Counted from the first letter of the stretch, positions 1 through 12,639 are shown. The stretch is 64,000 nt of DNA from Allodiplogaster sudhausi (GCA_945643635.1 CALZFC010000018.1:3954501-4018500); one strand, 5' to 3'. Numbers and translations: made by a program. Notes: generated by a model not told the origin, from the sequence alone.

Positions 1-344
1 TCCTTCATATGTATAATTATCTTTGGATACTTGTTAGGATGTTGCTGTTATTAATGGAGACTTGATAGGATGTTTCTCTCATTAACCCTTACACTCGTTA
101 ACCTTGCAAGTTACTTAATGATGGCAGGCTTAATAATGCTAGTCTTAAATATTCTCTAGTTTCTAGTTAATAACATAAACGGCCCACATAATGCATAAAG
201 CTCATCCACTTTTGTTCCGCTTTTGACTAGTAGTAATGAAAGTACAGAATGGTGAAAGTCCTGCATGCCGTTGTGGGGAATCTGTGAAGTTCTTTTTTTT
301 CCATGCCGTGCCTCTATTTCCTACTATTTCTGACTATAATTCTT

Positions 345-621
<277 letters not shown>

Positions 622-689
622 ATCCCACATGATTGGCAAAGACATTAGAAGAAGTGAAATAGAAATATAAAGCCGAAAAAAAATTTGGT

Positions 690-2595
690 AAGCAGCGCCG
701 AGGTTCGTGGAAGGGTCGACGAGCGCTGAGCGCTGTTTGTCAAGTTCGTGGACCCCTCAACGCTACTTTCACCAAGATTACATGTGCGGCTGGTGTTCGT
801 CATGATTATGGTCAGTGACGGCGCTGACGAGTGAAACGTGCCTATGACAAAGGCGGCAGCAGCTAGAGCTGCAAAAGAATGCATAGTCATCGGAACGGAC
901 CTTCTAATGGCAAATCATCGTCTACCGACCGTCATTTTTCGGCTTCCACAATATGATCGCACAGAGAGCGAGAAGTGGGACGCACAAAAATAGAGCAGGC
1001 ACGCACGCCTGAAAGCGTAATCAACTTTGTTCTAGATGGCGCCTTGATTTTTGGTAAGATGATTATTGGTCCCCTGTTTTTGGCTTGGGAATTAGGTAAC
1101 CAATAATCATTTGAAAAAATCATCAAACAATTTGACCACAAATTAGGTGACCAAAATCATTTGACCAAAACTCAAGTAACCTTCAAGATATGAATGTATA
1201 AATATTAATTACGCAATTTTGTATAGCTCTCCTTTTTTCTTTTAGTATTTTCCAATGTACCCGCCCATTGTACATTCCATGTGCATGGTTTACGGTCCCA
1301 ATTCTTGTTTAGTGTTTACAATTTCATCGGAGAAAATCTGTCATGACTCCTTATTACGATCGCAATAGACATGAACGCGAACCGTCGCGATGAGACTGTA
1401 GAAAAGTCGCTTCTGAAGGGCAAGTCTATTGGCTGGCATGTTAACGGTGGACGATATGATATAGTAGATGTGGGCGCTCATTGCAACAAGCATTCCGGCG
1501 TACACGGTGAATGTCAAGATCGAGAGAACTAAATGCACACGTGTATTACCAAAGCAGGTACGCACGTATTTCCGACTCTATTAATTACACATAATTTCAA
1601 AAGTGCTCACAGCACACGAAGGCTCCGGGCGTTGCGTCCATGCAAATGAATTGAGTAACCTCATGGTTTTTAAATCCCTGCAAAAAACGAACGACGCATA
1701 AGGTTTTTAAATCCCTTCAAAAAACGAACGACACATAAAATAAATATAACAACAATTTATATATTATTTAATTATATATTAACAATTTATATATTATTTA
1801 TATATTATCTCAATAAATATAATAACAATTTATATATTATTTAGTTGTACTAACATCAAATGCCATTTTCTCAGGTGAGAGTGGAATCTCGAATAATCGT
1901 GCATAAAAGTAGCCAATTGGTATGAAACACAGAATTAATGCATGTAGAATGACTAGTACTGCACGTGGGAGCAGCCAACGAGAACCCGGCAGTTGAAGGT
2001 GCTCAATTCAGCAGGTTTTCTAATGTTTTCAAAAAACACTTTCTCTCTAAATTTTTTATTTGCTATAGCAAATAAAAAATTTAGAATGATTTGCATTGCT
2101 TACTTGGTGTCGGTAGATGAAGCAGTCCAATAGAATGACGAAGCAAGCAGAGCGTGAATAAAGCGTGATTAACTGAAGAGTTTAGACCAATCCCATGATG
2201 TCTTTGCCTTTCAAAAAAGCAAAGCGTACCGCCCTCCAGAAAGTCCATTCAAAGGAGTCAGGGAAGACGAATAAACTATCGTGGTACATACAGTTGAAAG
2301 GCCAGAGGAGTGTAGTGCGGGCGAACAGATCAAACGAAATGTCGCTGATTATTTCGCTAAGCTGAGGTAGGAAGGAACATATACTTTAAAGTCTCTAACA
2401 GAAACCGACCACAATGGCGACTAGAAGAAATCGATAGGTGCCCATGCTTGGGTCGCTGTGCCTTAGGATGGCAAAGCAGGCGAGGGCGTTGAGACCGACG
2501 CTGCCGCAGCAGATAGAAGAGTGCGGCAATTCATGATCCTCCGCTGGATACGTTATGTTATTCCCCATATAAAAATCTGCAAGATTTCGAAACAC
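690..2595 (-). pseudogene. SRH/STR-like seven-transmembrane chemoreceptor, decayed copy 1
   Basis: Minus-strand exon remnants of a nematode chemoreceptor of the STR/SRH type, a putative G-protein-coupled receptor of sensory neurons. The first helix is near 2395-2595 (GLNALACFAILRHSDPSMG). Helix 2 is near 2200-2370 (LSEIISDISFDLFARTTLLW). Helix 4 is near 1857-2015 (ILCFIPIGYFYARLFEIPLS). Helix 5 with the typical Leu-Gln-Lys stretch is near 1375-1545 (NRLALQKRLFYSLIAT). Helix 7 is near 780-890 (SFHSS-type motif, SLTIIMTNTS). Compared with the copy at 9780-11960 it lacks part of the segment before helix 1, the Tyr-Arg pair after helix 7 and the matching C-terminal tail. It is probably non-functional. 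Exon borders are approximate and the subfamily is inferred from motifs only. Confidence 0.6.
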
Positions 2596-4380
2596 ACTTA
2601 AAGAAGTTATCTGGGCAGCACAGCAACAAATTACGACTTTTTTGCTCAGAATCTCACGGAAGAAAATTATCCTTTTTAGGACCCGTGTGAGGAATGGGCC
2701 ATACTAAACCTTGCTACGCGGTGTACTTTGAAGTGTTACTTTCAACTTATTGAAAATTGCTAAAGGTAGACAATGAAGTAGGTTTATTGATATCGAATAG
2801 TTCACTGCCATTGTTCATCGGGTGGACTTTTCAGGACGAGTGTTATGTTCGTTATCACTTTTGAATTTGAACGAGTAATGACAGAGTACTCTATATATCT
2901 AGGTACATCACATGTAAGTGTAGGATTGAAAGAAAAACTTGTCCGGCCTAGAAACTCTAGATAACTGATCGCCATCATTTAAATACACGAGAGAAAGAGG
3001 GAGGAGCAACTGTGGCAAGCAAACAACGAACTAAAGAAGGCCGCAAACAGATGATGCACCTGAAAGACTTTTAATTTCGACTTTTTCACCTGTTGAGTGT
3101 TCTATGTGTTAAAATATAATAGCTTTGTATATTCACATGTATCTGCTTGTTAGTAATCTGTTTAAAAGTTTGGTGGCCTTTTTTTGGTGGGGGGCTCACA
3201 AGAACATGCTGAACTGTCAAGTTCCTGCGGGCGTATGTACCCTCCTACAACTAGGGATCGTAGCTGATTGTACGATAGCTAATTATGATCCAACCATTAC
3301 GATGAGCTACTATCTCTAGCCTAGTAATTGTAAAAAAAAACAACATGCCGGACAAAATTGCTCGATAAAGACATGCCGGTCGGAATTTTACAAAATCATG
3401 CATAAACATGTCGCGACTGACAAATATTATACCGCGAAAAATTTCCAGTTTATTGGGTTCCCTTACTGACAAGTTATCATTGAGCAAAAAAAGAAAGTAA
3501 CTTCCTAAATATTTAACAGCCTTTTAACGTTTGAGATTTGTATTTTTTAGCCTCGAAATTACGGAATTTTAGAGCAGATTATCATCTTCTCATTTTATCA
3601 ATTAATCATAGCTAACTCGACTCTGCTCGTTCTCTTCTCGAATCCTTTATAATTGAATGGTGTGAGCTTTGTTAAGTTCAATTTATTATCTTCAATGAGT
3701 CATCAATTTGAATATCTGCCTTTCTTGATCTGATTTTCACAATCGGCCGAAAGATACTTCGTTAGGAAAGCCGAAGTCGAAATGTTCGATTAAAATTGCT
3801 TTCCAAATATTTACTGCCGAGCAATTCAGTTTATTCGCTAATCTTAGCCCTTTTCAGAATTAAATTACCTATTTTTATCTTTGCCATCCAGAATGTCTAA
3901 TTCGTAATACAATTCTTATTGTCGTTCTTACAGCAACACATAGATCAAAATACTAATTGTAAGAAAGATAATTAAGATTGTGATAAAGAACAATGACCGA
4001 GACAAAACAACAGTGTGTTCAGTCGCGGTAGAAGACGCATTAGCAGCGCCTTTAATGTGGCTTCTGAAGAAAAACATCCAATTCGGAAGCATCAATCTTC
4101 CTTTTGCATTATTTACTTTTTTTTGATATAAATTCCATTTTCTGTTGAGTCAAACGTGTATGCAGTTTAGTTTATTTTAAATATATGCAATACGTTGCAA
4201 TTAACAAGAGCACAACAATAACAGTGCTTTGATAAATCTCAGGAGGGTCCACTTTCATTCCAGCCAGCCATATTATTTTAGCGATAATTTTTCGTAAAAG
4301 ATAAACTCTATTTGAACCTGTTTGATATTTCCTTTTCCTGAGCGTCTTGGCGGTATTCTAAATGGCCGCGGCTCTGGATA
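780..4380. repeat. Segmental duplication, unit 1
   Basis: This block is closely similar, in the same order and orientation, to 9890-14250. The shared content is the decayed SRH/STR-like receptor, its flanks (for example the stretch at 2700-3230 against 12080-12640), the 3470-3960 against 13560-14070 stretch, and the start of a Cys-rich protein gene. The offset changes from about 9.1 to 10.1 kb because unit 2 carries about 700 extra bases near 12640-13560 and unit 1 carries extra bases near 3960-4180. Base identity looks above 90 percent by eye in the aligned parts. Confidence 0.85.
2700..4325. other. No gene seen, duplicated flank
   Basis: AT-rich sequence shared with the second duplication unit. 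No reading frame here looks protein-coding. The short frames at 3125-3319 and 3251-3487 have no recognisable features and are not conserved as frames in unit 2. Confidence 0.5.
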
Positions 4381-5043
4381 GTACCCAGGGGTGGCCGGGG
4401 CCGACCCTGGGGGCCGGGGCCGGGGCCGGGGCCGACCTCGGGGGCCGGGGCCGACCTTGGGGGCCGGGGGCCGTGGATAATTGAGTGAAGTTCACCCCCA
4501 GTTGACGCAGATATTTTTCAGAAAAATTTCATGATTTGGAGCAGGGGCCTACTTCGGGGCCGACAATAGGGGCCGGGGCCGACCTCTCTGGCCGGGGCCG
4601 GGGCCGGGGCCGACCACGGGGGCCGTGGCCGGGTCTGGGGCCTACCCTGGGGGCCGGGGCCGGATATTTTCGGCCCCGGCCACCCCTGATAGTACCACGT
4701 GCCGCAAGTTCTGCTCTGGCTACGACTGGAATGGCAATCCCCCAAAAAACTGCCAGTGCAACCGAGGGTAATCTTTTCTTTCAAAAAGTCATGGTGAATC
4801 TTTTTCCGAGAAAAAATAAGAATCATTAAAGTAAGCAGTGCTAAAAAAAATCTCTTGCAGCTTCCAAGTCGCTAACGGCACTTGCTTCAACGCATGCCTG
4901 TCAAAGTGCATCGCCTCTACCAAATACAGTCAATGCATAAATAATCAGGATAAGTTTTGCTGTCTGACGGATTAAGAGTGGAATACTTACAACTGCGAAG
5001 GGCCGTACGGATGCCAGACAACTTACTGGGTTCCAATTGGGTA
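4325..5043 (+). pseudogene. Secreted 12-Cys protein family, pseudogene copy 1
   Basis: This is a broken paralogue of the intact gene at 20428-21061. Exon 2 is at about 4338-4770 and exon 3 at about 4859-5042. Three lesions are visible. The 3' splice site and first codons of exon 2 are deleted. The signal-peptide region carries a TAA where the intact copy has a Leu-Trp pair (around 4358). A 303-bp hAT-type element sits inside exon 2, exactly between the signal peptide and the first cysteine. Exon 3 also has an in-frame TAA (near 4975) before the EWN motif. The remaining sequence still shows the family pattern (CRKFCSGYDWNG, QCINN, TTYWVP). Confidence 0.85.
4386..4688. mobile_element. hAT-type MITE with 8-bp target duplication
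   Basis: The ends are inverted repeats: CAGGGGTGGCCGGGGCCGA on the left and its complement ending GGCCACCCCTG on the right. The element is 303 bp, very GC-rich (GGGGCC runs) and has no coding capacity. It is flanked by the perfect 8-bp direct repeat ATAGTACC (4378-4385 and 4689-4696), which is the target duplication expected of hAT transposases. The intact paralogue at 20690 has a single matching site (GATACC), which confirms that this is an insertion. A degenerate relative lies near 48738-48800. Confidence 0.92.
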
Positions 5044-5049
5044 ATTCCT

Positions 5050-5740
5050 TCAGCATTCCCAGGGGCATAAAAAAGTCATACCAATGTTTTTGAAAAAAAA
5101 TTCATTTAAGTGGTCATATTGACACCCAAATATATTGTGGGTGCAGTTTAGGCCCGAAAACGTTGCGAGGGCGCGGATACGACACCACTACGTGAAAGAG
5201 CAGCATTTATTACCCCTAATACAATGGTTGACCAACGGATTGGAGCACGTAATGGAAGCCTAATTTCCGCTTGAATATTCACATTTGCTCTGGTGAGCAG
5301 GAAAATTGGCATACATCGCTTCAAACTCAACAATGGGCAACATTAGAGTGATCTTTCGATTTTCCTTCTTAAAACTAACAAAACAGGTCCAAAACAAGCC
5401 TGACTTTTCTCTTAACTTCACTTTTTCAACAATTTTTGGAGAGAACAATTTTTTAATTGTATTAATAACAACAAGGTGGGATTATTCACCAGTCTATTTT
5501 ATGCAAATATGGTATATTTGTGCAACATTACAAAAAAATGATTGGTAAATCGTTTTTTCGTATCTCAAATAATTCCCCAATAAATAAGGAAATGTAACTT
5601 TATGTCTCATTTTCAAAGGAATTTCTGAATTTATCTAGTACCACATGAAAGAACGGGTTTTTTTAACCTGTACAATTGCCCATCACTTCAATATAGCTAC
5701 AATCTTTTCGATAATCTATTATTAGAGACGGAAATCCGAT
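5050..5740. other. No gene seen
   Basis: AT-rich sequence without a convincing coding exon. The short frames on both strands at 5148-5548 overlap one another and show no domain, signal peptide or paralogue in the window. Confidence 0.4.
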
Positions 5741-5744
5741 GGCT

Positions 5745-6105
5745 TTTTTCGAAAAAAAATTTTCGGGCCGGGCCGGGCCCACGAAATGTTGGGCCGGCCC
5801 TTGGGCCCGATTAGGCCCGATTATTTAAAAAAAATTATGTATGGTCAACTGGTTTTAAATATTCCCATGATTTTTCCTCAAATCACTTGAAGAAAATCAT
5901 TTAATGAACAACCATTCAAGAATTTGCCATTTGGAGAAAATACCTATGATGATAAATCAGCAAAAAAATTGAAGAACGTCACTTAAAGAAATTTTTTTGA
6001 AGAAAAATCAGTTCAACTTGAAAATCGGGCCGGGCCCAAAATTCCAAGGCCCGGAAAAGTACGGGTCGGGCCGGGCCAAAAATGTTAGGCCCGTTGACAT
6101 CTCTG
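5745..6105. mobile_element. GC-rich hAT-type MITE remnant
   Basis: GGGCCGGGCC-rich blocks at 5763-5815 and 6025-6090 flank an AT-rich middle. The right end reads into CCGTTGACATCTCTG at 6091-6105, nearly the same terminus as the element at 19110-19446, so both belong to one family. The left terminus is degenerate and I could not identify a target duplication. The element lies directly 5' of a truncated exon of the Cys-rich family, replacing its upstream part. Confidence 0.7.
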
Positions 6106-6227
6106 GAGAGCACTGACCAGAGAGTTGTTGACTGAGCTTCATCGTGACAGCGATGGATTGGGAGAAAAGAAAGAAAGTCAAGTTTATTCTTTATAATAAT
6201 ATTTTTAACTCCATCCATTTTCAATAT

Positions 6228-6367
6228 ACATCGCCTCTACCAACTACAGTGAATGCATAAATAATGCGGATAAGACATGCTGTCTGACGCCTTACGAGTG
6301 GAATGTCACTTACAACTGCGAAGGGCCGTTCGGATGCCGGACAACTTACTGGGTTCCAATTGGATAA
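6228..6367 (+). pseudogene. Secreted 12-Cys family, orphan last exon
   Basis: Only the second half of exon 3 is present. It is in frame from the IASTNY stretch through CCLTPYEWNVTYNC to TTYWVPIG and a TAA stop. It matches exon 3 of the intact gene at 20878-21061. No upstream exon, splice acceptor or signal peptide is found, because the sequence 5' of it is unrelated, with a hAT-type remnant ending at 6105. Confidence 0.8.
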
Positions 6368-6849
6368 CGCGGCTCCAACCTTCAATGTTCCCGGAAGGGA
6401 GTCTTTTATGACTTCATCCCATCGTGAGGGGAGATTAAAAAAAGACTCACACACACCGCACTCCTTCTTTAATGCAATTTAATCCCGCTTTCTCAGAGTA
6501 TCATCGTCAGAATGAACAACTCTAATGGGGCAAATATCTTGCCATTGCTCTGCGGGTAGTTGGATCTGAGTCATTAATGGTGCTCCAGAATCAAGATACG
6601 GAAGCATGGAAGGATCCGTTCCCCCTTTCTCTTCACGTAGTGCGGTCGGTCCCAGGCCAGCTCCGTGTTCTAAAATGCCCCCTCCTGCTAAACGACCAGC
6701 CACCTCTAGTACTTCTCAAAATGGCAGCTCGATGTTGCACGCAATAAGTGCAGCGTTTTGCATCTCGTAAAAAAACAACTCAAAATTGCCCTACAATGTC
6801 TTTCACTGTTGTATCTCTTTGTTTTCCTCATCTGATATACCTTTTCCTA

Positions 6850-7470
6850 TTGCATCTGAGCCAGTTCGAGACTTGGGTGTTTATGTAAATCTGAGTCTTA
6901 CTTTTAAATATCATATTGACATGACTATTAGTAAGGCTCTTAGGGTTGTATAATCCTTATTCCGAATTTTGAAATGCTCTTCCTCTTCTCCTTATATACG
7001 ATGTTTTAAATGCTTTGTTTTACCTATTGTTGAATTTGGTTGCTCTATTTGGTCTCCTTACAAGGTCACTCTTATTAGATCTGCAAAAGGTCTTCAGTCG
7101 ATTTCTTTTTATTTGATGTTCTACTGGTAATGCCTCTCTTTCTAGTTTTCCGGATTACCAGACTAGGCTTCAATCCTTTTCTCTTCTCTCTCTTTACCGA
7201 CGGCGGGAAGCAATCGATATTCTAATGTGTTTTAAGATAATGAACAGGCTCGTACATATTCCTATATCCGCCTTTTATGTTTTTAAGATATGTTCTGGTA
7301 GAACCTCCGTTTTTAGTTTTCATATACCAAGGACAAGAAGAGATTCTTTGTTCCATTCGTTTGCGTTTTGTACTGCTAGATGGTACACTTCACTCCCAGT
7401 TGATTTTGTTTCTGCACATTCTCTATTCTCTGCTAAGACTCGTCTAAGTACTGGCAAGACGAAGCCAGGG
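6850..7470 (+). mobile_element. Non-LTR retrotransposon fragment (CR1/Jockey-like RT C-terminus)
   Basis: Translated with several stops, this gives the C-terminal half typical of a CR1/Jockey-type ORF2. It begins with LGVYVNLSLTFKYHI, continues with FVLPIVEFGCSIWSP and an RRREAID stretch (about 7200), and ends with a tail with F..R....W..LP spacing (about 7340-7420). The catalytic palm domain is absent. At least two stops or frame breaks are visible (after RVV near 6950 and near 7125). This is a dead 5'-truncated copy. Confidence 0.75.
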
Positions 7471-7559
7471 CTTGGCACCCTCCGGAGCGGAGTGTTGGCG
7501 GCGGTAGTCATCCCTTCCCCCCTCCCTTTCCCCCAAGTGCTTTAATCTCGATTTATAGT

Positions 7560-9580
7560 AGTGTTGCTCTCTGCACAATTCTTTCTCTCAACTTACAAGG
7601 ATTTTTTTCTAATGGTTTCGCGTTTTTAAATATCACGTGTGGTCGCATCATATATTCAATGGTGAAAGAAATTATTATTATTAGAATCAAGATACGGAAG
7701 GATGGAAGGGTCCGAAGGGTGCGCTCTCTGTACGGGTTGCTCTTTACATTTATCAGAGTAACGATTCCAGTGTCTCTACATAGAGCCCGATACATGATGT
7801 CAGTTTGCCACATCATTGCTTTCATCTGACCGTATCCGTAATGGGCACGTCCATTCTTGCATCCATGCGTTCAATCAGTAAAAAGTACTGTTTACCACTG
7901 ACATGTCACAAAGATAAGCCGGCTCGTTAGTTTCGTTTTTACTTTTGCCAATGTCGAGTTGCATGGGCAAGGGGGTATGTGCTCACGAAAATTGAACTAG
8001 GTTAAGGTTGAGTTTAGTGGGGCACTAATAATTTTTTTAATAACGTTTACCTGGTAGTGTTAATTTAATAATAGGAGCACTGTCGATACAAGGCCAGAAT
8101 TCGATAAAATAGCTCAAGCCGAGAGCACGAGCATCAGTCTGTGATTGAACCATCCGCCGCCCCTGCAAATGATTATTTGCTAGCAGGGAGCAGCCAACCC
8201 CCGCAGGGAAGTTCAATTCGCAGTTGGATGCGATCCGAATCAGGTCCTTGGTTCGGATCGCATCCAACAAAAAGAGTCTCGTGCTTGTCTTACGATCAGA
8301 TTGCTGCCGTTGTTGTTGTATGTTTCTTTGACTTTGTCGTTATTTAGAATAGTAAGAATTTTAGAATGCTGACTTCGCACCGTCGTAAGAAAGGACACTT
8401 GCGTCGCATGCGGAATTGCTCTACTGTCTACAGCCTGCGATGTTAAGGAAATGGCTTTCGTGGTGGTGTGCGACACCTGCGTGAATCGTTTCTTCTACCT
8501 ATATTACTGTTTTTGTTGAAATTGCTCTAGAACATCTGGAAAGATGACGATCAACATGGACTCGAGCCAGATTCAACACCCTCGATCACCTTTCAATGTT
8601 GTATGTTCTTTCGAAAAATTGCAGCTGCTTAACGGATATATTCCAATTAGCAAATTTAAATTAGTGTACAACGAGATAAAGAGATTTATACGAAAGACGC
8701 TCGCTCACTTACTGTTAATTACAGAAGAACTAGCATCGAAACATCTCAAGAATATACTGCTGCTAATTGCAAAGTTACTTTTAAAGAAGGTGTCTTGGAT
8801 GAGGAAGAATAGGATACGTCTTGGGTATAACATATCCCTTTATCTCGTTGTACACAAATTTAATGTTCTCTTATTGTCGCGCATACATTTCGTTGGATTC
8901 CAATGCATGAACCGTTTGGTCTTCTTAGCTAATTAGAGGGTTAGCTAATTAGATATCGAAAAAGATTGGTAATTAGCCTCGAAACTTTTCGGAGAATATA
9001 AGAACACAGCTAAAATGCCATGAAAAATGGGTGCGCAAGCAGAAAAAGGTGGAGCCGCCGCGGCTGCGCTGTGATTGTTTGATATTTCAAACAATTTCGT
9101 TGAAACAAATTGTTTGAGATGCCAAACAATCGCGCATCAAACAATGATTGTTGGCTATATGGAACAGTATTGTTTTGGCGCGGATCTGGAACAAATTGTT
9201 TGTATGAAATTGTTTGATATATCAAGCAATGTTTTTTTTGTGCATCTATAATCTACAGTTGATAGATCGATTCTGTTCATATTCAACTGTTGACTGCAAT
9301 TGCCAGGGAAAAATTTCCTGTAGTAGCTGCCAATGTCGTGAACGCATTGCCATTTGTAGATTTAAAAAAACAGATAGGCGCTTCAGAGCTTCCCTTCGTG
9401 CTTCTATCCTATTGAATATGGCTGCAGACTATAATACCACAAAGTGATAAATCAACTATAATCACTGTCAACGCGTACATTGCAGACGTATTTATTATAC
9501 AGTTCTACTAGAAAGAGATGTGCTACTTTTTTAATGTGATACACTTAAAGTTTGCAACAGCATTTTATCCTTAAAAAAAG
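7560..9580. other. No gene seen; small inverted repeats
   Basis: I see no convincing gene. A 130-codon frame at 8544-8936 spans a short foldback: about 30 bases around 8655-8685 (TGTACAACGAGATAAAGAG) are repeated in reverse at about 8829-8860. At 9075-9235 the motif ATTGTTTGA and its complement recur about eight times in both orientations, probably a decayed palindromic repeat. Confidence 0.5.
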
Positions 9581-9589
9581 AAACATTGT

Positions 9590-9750
9590 ACTACTTCAAT
9601 AGATTTACCATTGGTACTATTAGAGCAAGATGTTCTCCTAGAGAGAGGGATGTTATATTTCAATGGCGTTATCAAACGAGTGGGGTTCTCTTTGAGGGGG
9701 GGGGGGTTCTAATAAAAAGGAGTTCTAATAGAGAAAATACGGTATTCGAC
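9590..9750. mobile_element. Short MITE remnant (GTATTTTCTCTATTAG family)
   Basis: The right end, read on the minus strand, is TACCGTATTTTCTCTATTAG at about 9725-9745, followed inward by a run of C/G and a repeated TTCTAATA motif. The same terminus begins the element at 26136-26260 inside receptor gene B. The left end is degenerate. Confidence 0.55.
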
Positions 9751-9779
9751 CGATTGGTCGTCCATTTCCTTTTTTTGAC

Positions 9780-11960
9780 TTAAGCAACGGCTTGTACAGA
9801 GACGACTGGAGTCGATACGCTGCTCGTACTGCAGCGCTTGCAGCGGAAGATGCGCAACGCAACCTTACGAACCAGGCCGACTACGAACGTGCGGTAACTG
9901 GTGTTCGTCATGATTATGGTCAGTGACTGCACTGACGAATGAAACGTGACAAAGGTGGCAGCAGGGAGAGCTGCAAAAGAACACACAGTCATCGGAACGG
10001 ATATTCTCATGGCAAATCATTGACAGAATCGTCTTCCGACCATCATTTTTCGGCTTCCACGATAAGATCGCACAGAGAGCGAGAAGTGGGACGCACAAAA
10101 ATACAGTAGGCACGCACGCCTGAAATCAACTTTGTTCTAGATAACGCCTTGATTTTTGATAAAATGATTATTGGTCACCTGATTTTGGCTTGGGAATCAG
10201 GTAACCAATAATCATTTGAAAAAATCATCAAACTATTTGACCACAAATTAGGTGGCCAAAAATCATTTGACCAAAACTCAAGTAACCTTCAAGATATGAA
10301 TGTATTAATATTAATTACGCAATTTTGTAAAGCTCTCCTTTTTTCTTTTAGTACTTTCCAATGTGCACGCCCATTGTACATTCCATGTGCATGGTTTACG
10401 GTCCCAATTCTTGTTTAGTGTTTACAATTTCATCGGAGAAAATCTGTCATGACTCTCCTTATTACGATCGCAATAGACATGAACGCGAACCGTCGCGATG
10501 AGACTGTAGAAAAGTCGCTTCTGAAGGGCAAGTCTATTGGCTGGCATGTTAACGGTGGAAGTGGACGACGATATGATGTAGTAGATGTGGGCGCTCATTG
10601 CAACGAGCATTCCGGCGTACAAGATGAATGTCAGGGTCGCGACAGCTAAATGCACACGTGTATTACCAAAAACGGGCACACTCGTATTTCCGACTCTATT
10701 AATTACACACATAATTTTAAAAGTGCTCACCGCCTGTTAAGGTTCCAGGCGTTTCATCCATGCAAATGAATTGAGTGACTTGATAGTCGGTAAGGTTTTT
10801 AAATCCCTTCAAAAAAATAAACGAACGACACCTTGAAAAGACATGAAAATACTGCGTAAAAGATATCTCAATAAATAAAAGAAAAATTTACATATCATTT
10901 AGTTTTACTAACATTTAATGCCACTTTCTCAGGTAATTTCAAAAGTGCTCACAGCACACGAAGGCTCCGGGCGTTGCGTCCATGCAAATGAATTGAGTGA
11001 CCTCATGGTTTTTAAATCCCTTCAAAAAACGAATGACGCATAATGTTTTTAAATCCCTTCAAAAAACGAACGACACATAAAATAAATATAACAACAATTT
11101 ATATATTATTTAATTATATATTAACAATTTATATATTATTTATATATTATCTCAATAAATATAATAACAATTTATATATTATTTAGTTGTACTAACATCA
11201 AATGCCATTTTCTCAGGTGAGAGTGGAATCTCAAATAATCGTGAATAAATGTAGCCAACTGGTATAAAACACAGAATATATGCATGTAGAATGACTAGTA
11301 CTGCACATGGGAGCAGCCAACGAGAACCCGGCAGTTGAAGGTGCTCAATTCAGCAGGTTTTCAATTGCTTAAAAAAATACTTTTTGTCTAAATTTTCTTA
11401 TTTGCTATAGCAGAAGCGCCAGAATACGTTAGAACTCTAGCCAATCAAGTAGAGGATTTGATTTGCTTACTTGGTGTCGGTAGATGAAGCAGTCAAATAG
11501 AACGACGAAGCAAGCAGCGCGTGAATAACGCGCGATTAGCTGAAGAGTTTAGACCAATCCCATGATGTCTTTGCCTTTCAAAAAAGCAAAGCGTACCGCC
11601 CTCCAGAAAGTCCATTCAAAGGAGTCAGGGAAGACGAATAAACTATCGTGGTACATACAGTTGAACGGCCAGAGGAGTGTAGTGCGGGCGAACAGATCAA
11701 ACGAAATGTCGCTGATTATTTCGATAAGCTGAGGTAGGAAGGAACATATACTTTAAAGTCTCTAACAGAAACCGACCACAATGGCAACTAGAAGAAATCG
11801 ATAGGTGCCCATGCTTGGGTCGCTGTGCCTTAGGATGGCAAAGCAGGCAAGGGCGTTGAGACCGACGCTGCCGCAGCAGATAGCCGCGTGCACAACGCGG
11901 AGTACGCGGAACAGAAGTGCGGCAACTCATGATCCTCCGCTGGATACGTTATGTTATTCC
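9780..11960 (-). CDS. SRH/STR-like seven-transmembrane chemoreceptor, copy 2
   Basis: A putative nematode chemoreceptor GPCR of the STR/SRH type, read on the minus strand. Exons in order are: helix 1 about 11760-11950 (RVVHAAICCGSVGLNALACF, then DPSMGTYRFLLV); helix 2 about 11580-11730 (LIEIISDISFDLFARTTLLW); helix 3 about 11470-11545 (ARYSRAACFVVLFDCFIYRH); helix 4 about 11213-11349 (ILCFIPVGYIYSRLFEIPLS); helix 5 about 10497-10653, ending NRLALQKRLFYSLIAT; helix 6 about 10040-10121 (CVPTVFLCVPLLALCAILSW); helix 7 and tail 9780-10010 (SFHSSVQ-type motif, SLTIIMTNTSYRTFVVGLVR) with a TAA stop. Between helices 6 and 7 the frame changes, so there is either a tiny intron of about 38 bases or a frameshift. 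It is the better preserved of two duplicated copies. The ligand is unknown and the subfamily assignment is inferred from motif pattern alone. Confidence 0.65.
10716..11020. repeat. Tandem duplication inside receptor intron
   Basis: A stretch of about 85 bases beginning AATTTTAAAAGTGCTCAC (10716) occurs again beginning AATTTCAAAAGTGCTCAC (10936), with a period near 220 bases. Unit 1 of the segmental duplication has only one (1598-1690). The second repeat resembles the unit 1 copy more closely than the first repeat does. Confidence 0.8.
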
Positions 11961-12639
11961 CCATATAAAAATCTGCAAGATTTCGAAACACACTTAAAGA
12001 AGTTATCTGGGCAGCACAGCAACAAATTACAACTTTTTTGCTCAGAATCTCACGGAAGAAAATTATCCTTTTTAGGACCCATGTGAGGAATGGGCCATAC
12101 TAAACCTTGCTACGCGGTGTACTTTGAAGTGTTACTTTCAACTTATTGAAAATTGCTAAAGGTAGACAATGATGTAGGTTTATTGATATCGACCAGTTCA
12201 CTGCCATTGTTCATCGGGTGGACTTTTCAGGACGAGTGTGACCCTTATGTTCGTTATCACTTTTGAATTTGAACGAGTAATGACAGAGTACTCTATATAT
12301 CTAGGTACATCACATGTAAGTGTAGGATTGAAAGAAAAACATGTCCGGCCTAGAAACTCTAGATAACTGATCGCCATCATTTAAATACACGAGAGAAAGA
12401 GGGAGGAGCAACTGTGGCAAGCAAACAACGAACTAAAGAAGGCCGCAAACAGATGATGCACCTGAAAGACTTTTAATTTCGACTTTTTCACCTGTTGAGT
12501 GTTCTATGTGTTAAAATATAATAGCTTTGTATATTCACATGTATCTGCTTGTTAGTAATCTGTTTAAAAGTTAGGTGGCCTTTACGCGGCTCACAAGAAC
12601 ATGCTGAACTGTCTAGTTCCTGCGGTCGTATGTATGTTC

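Noticed and set aside
8544..8936. 130-codon plus-strand frame as a gene
   Set aside because: It spans a small inverted repeat, has no recognisable domain, no splice context and an AT-driven composition rich in Leu, Ile and Lys.
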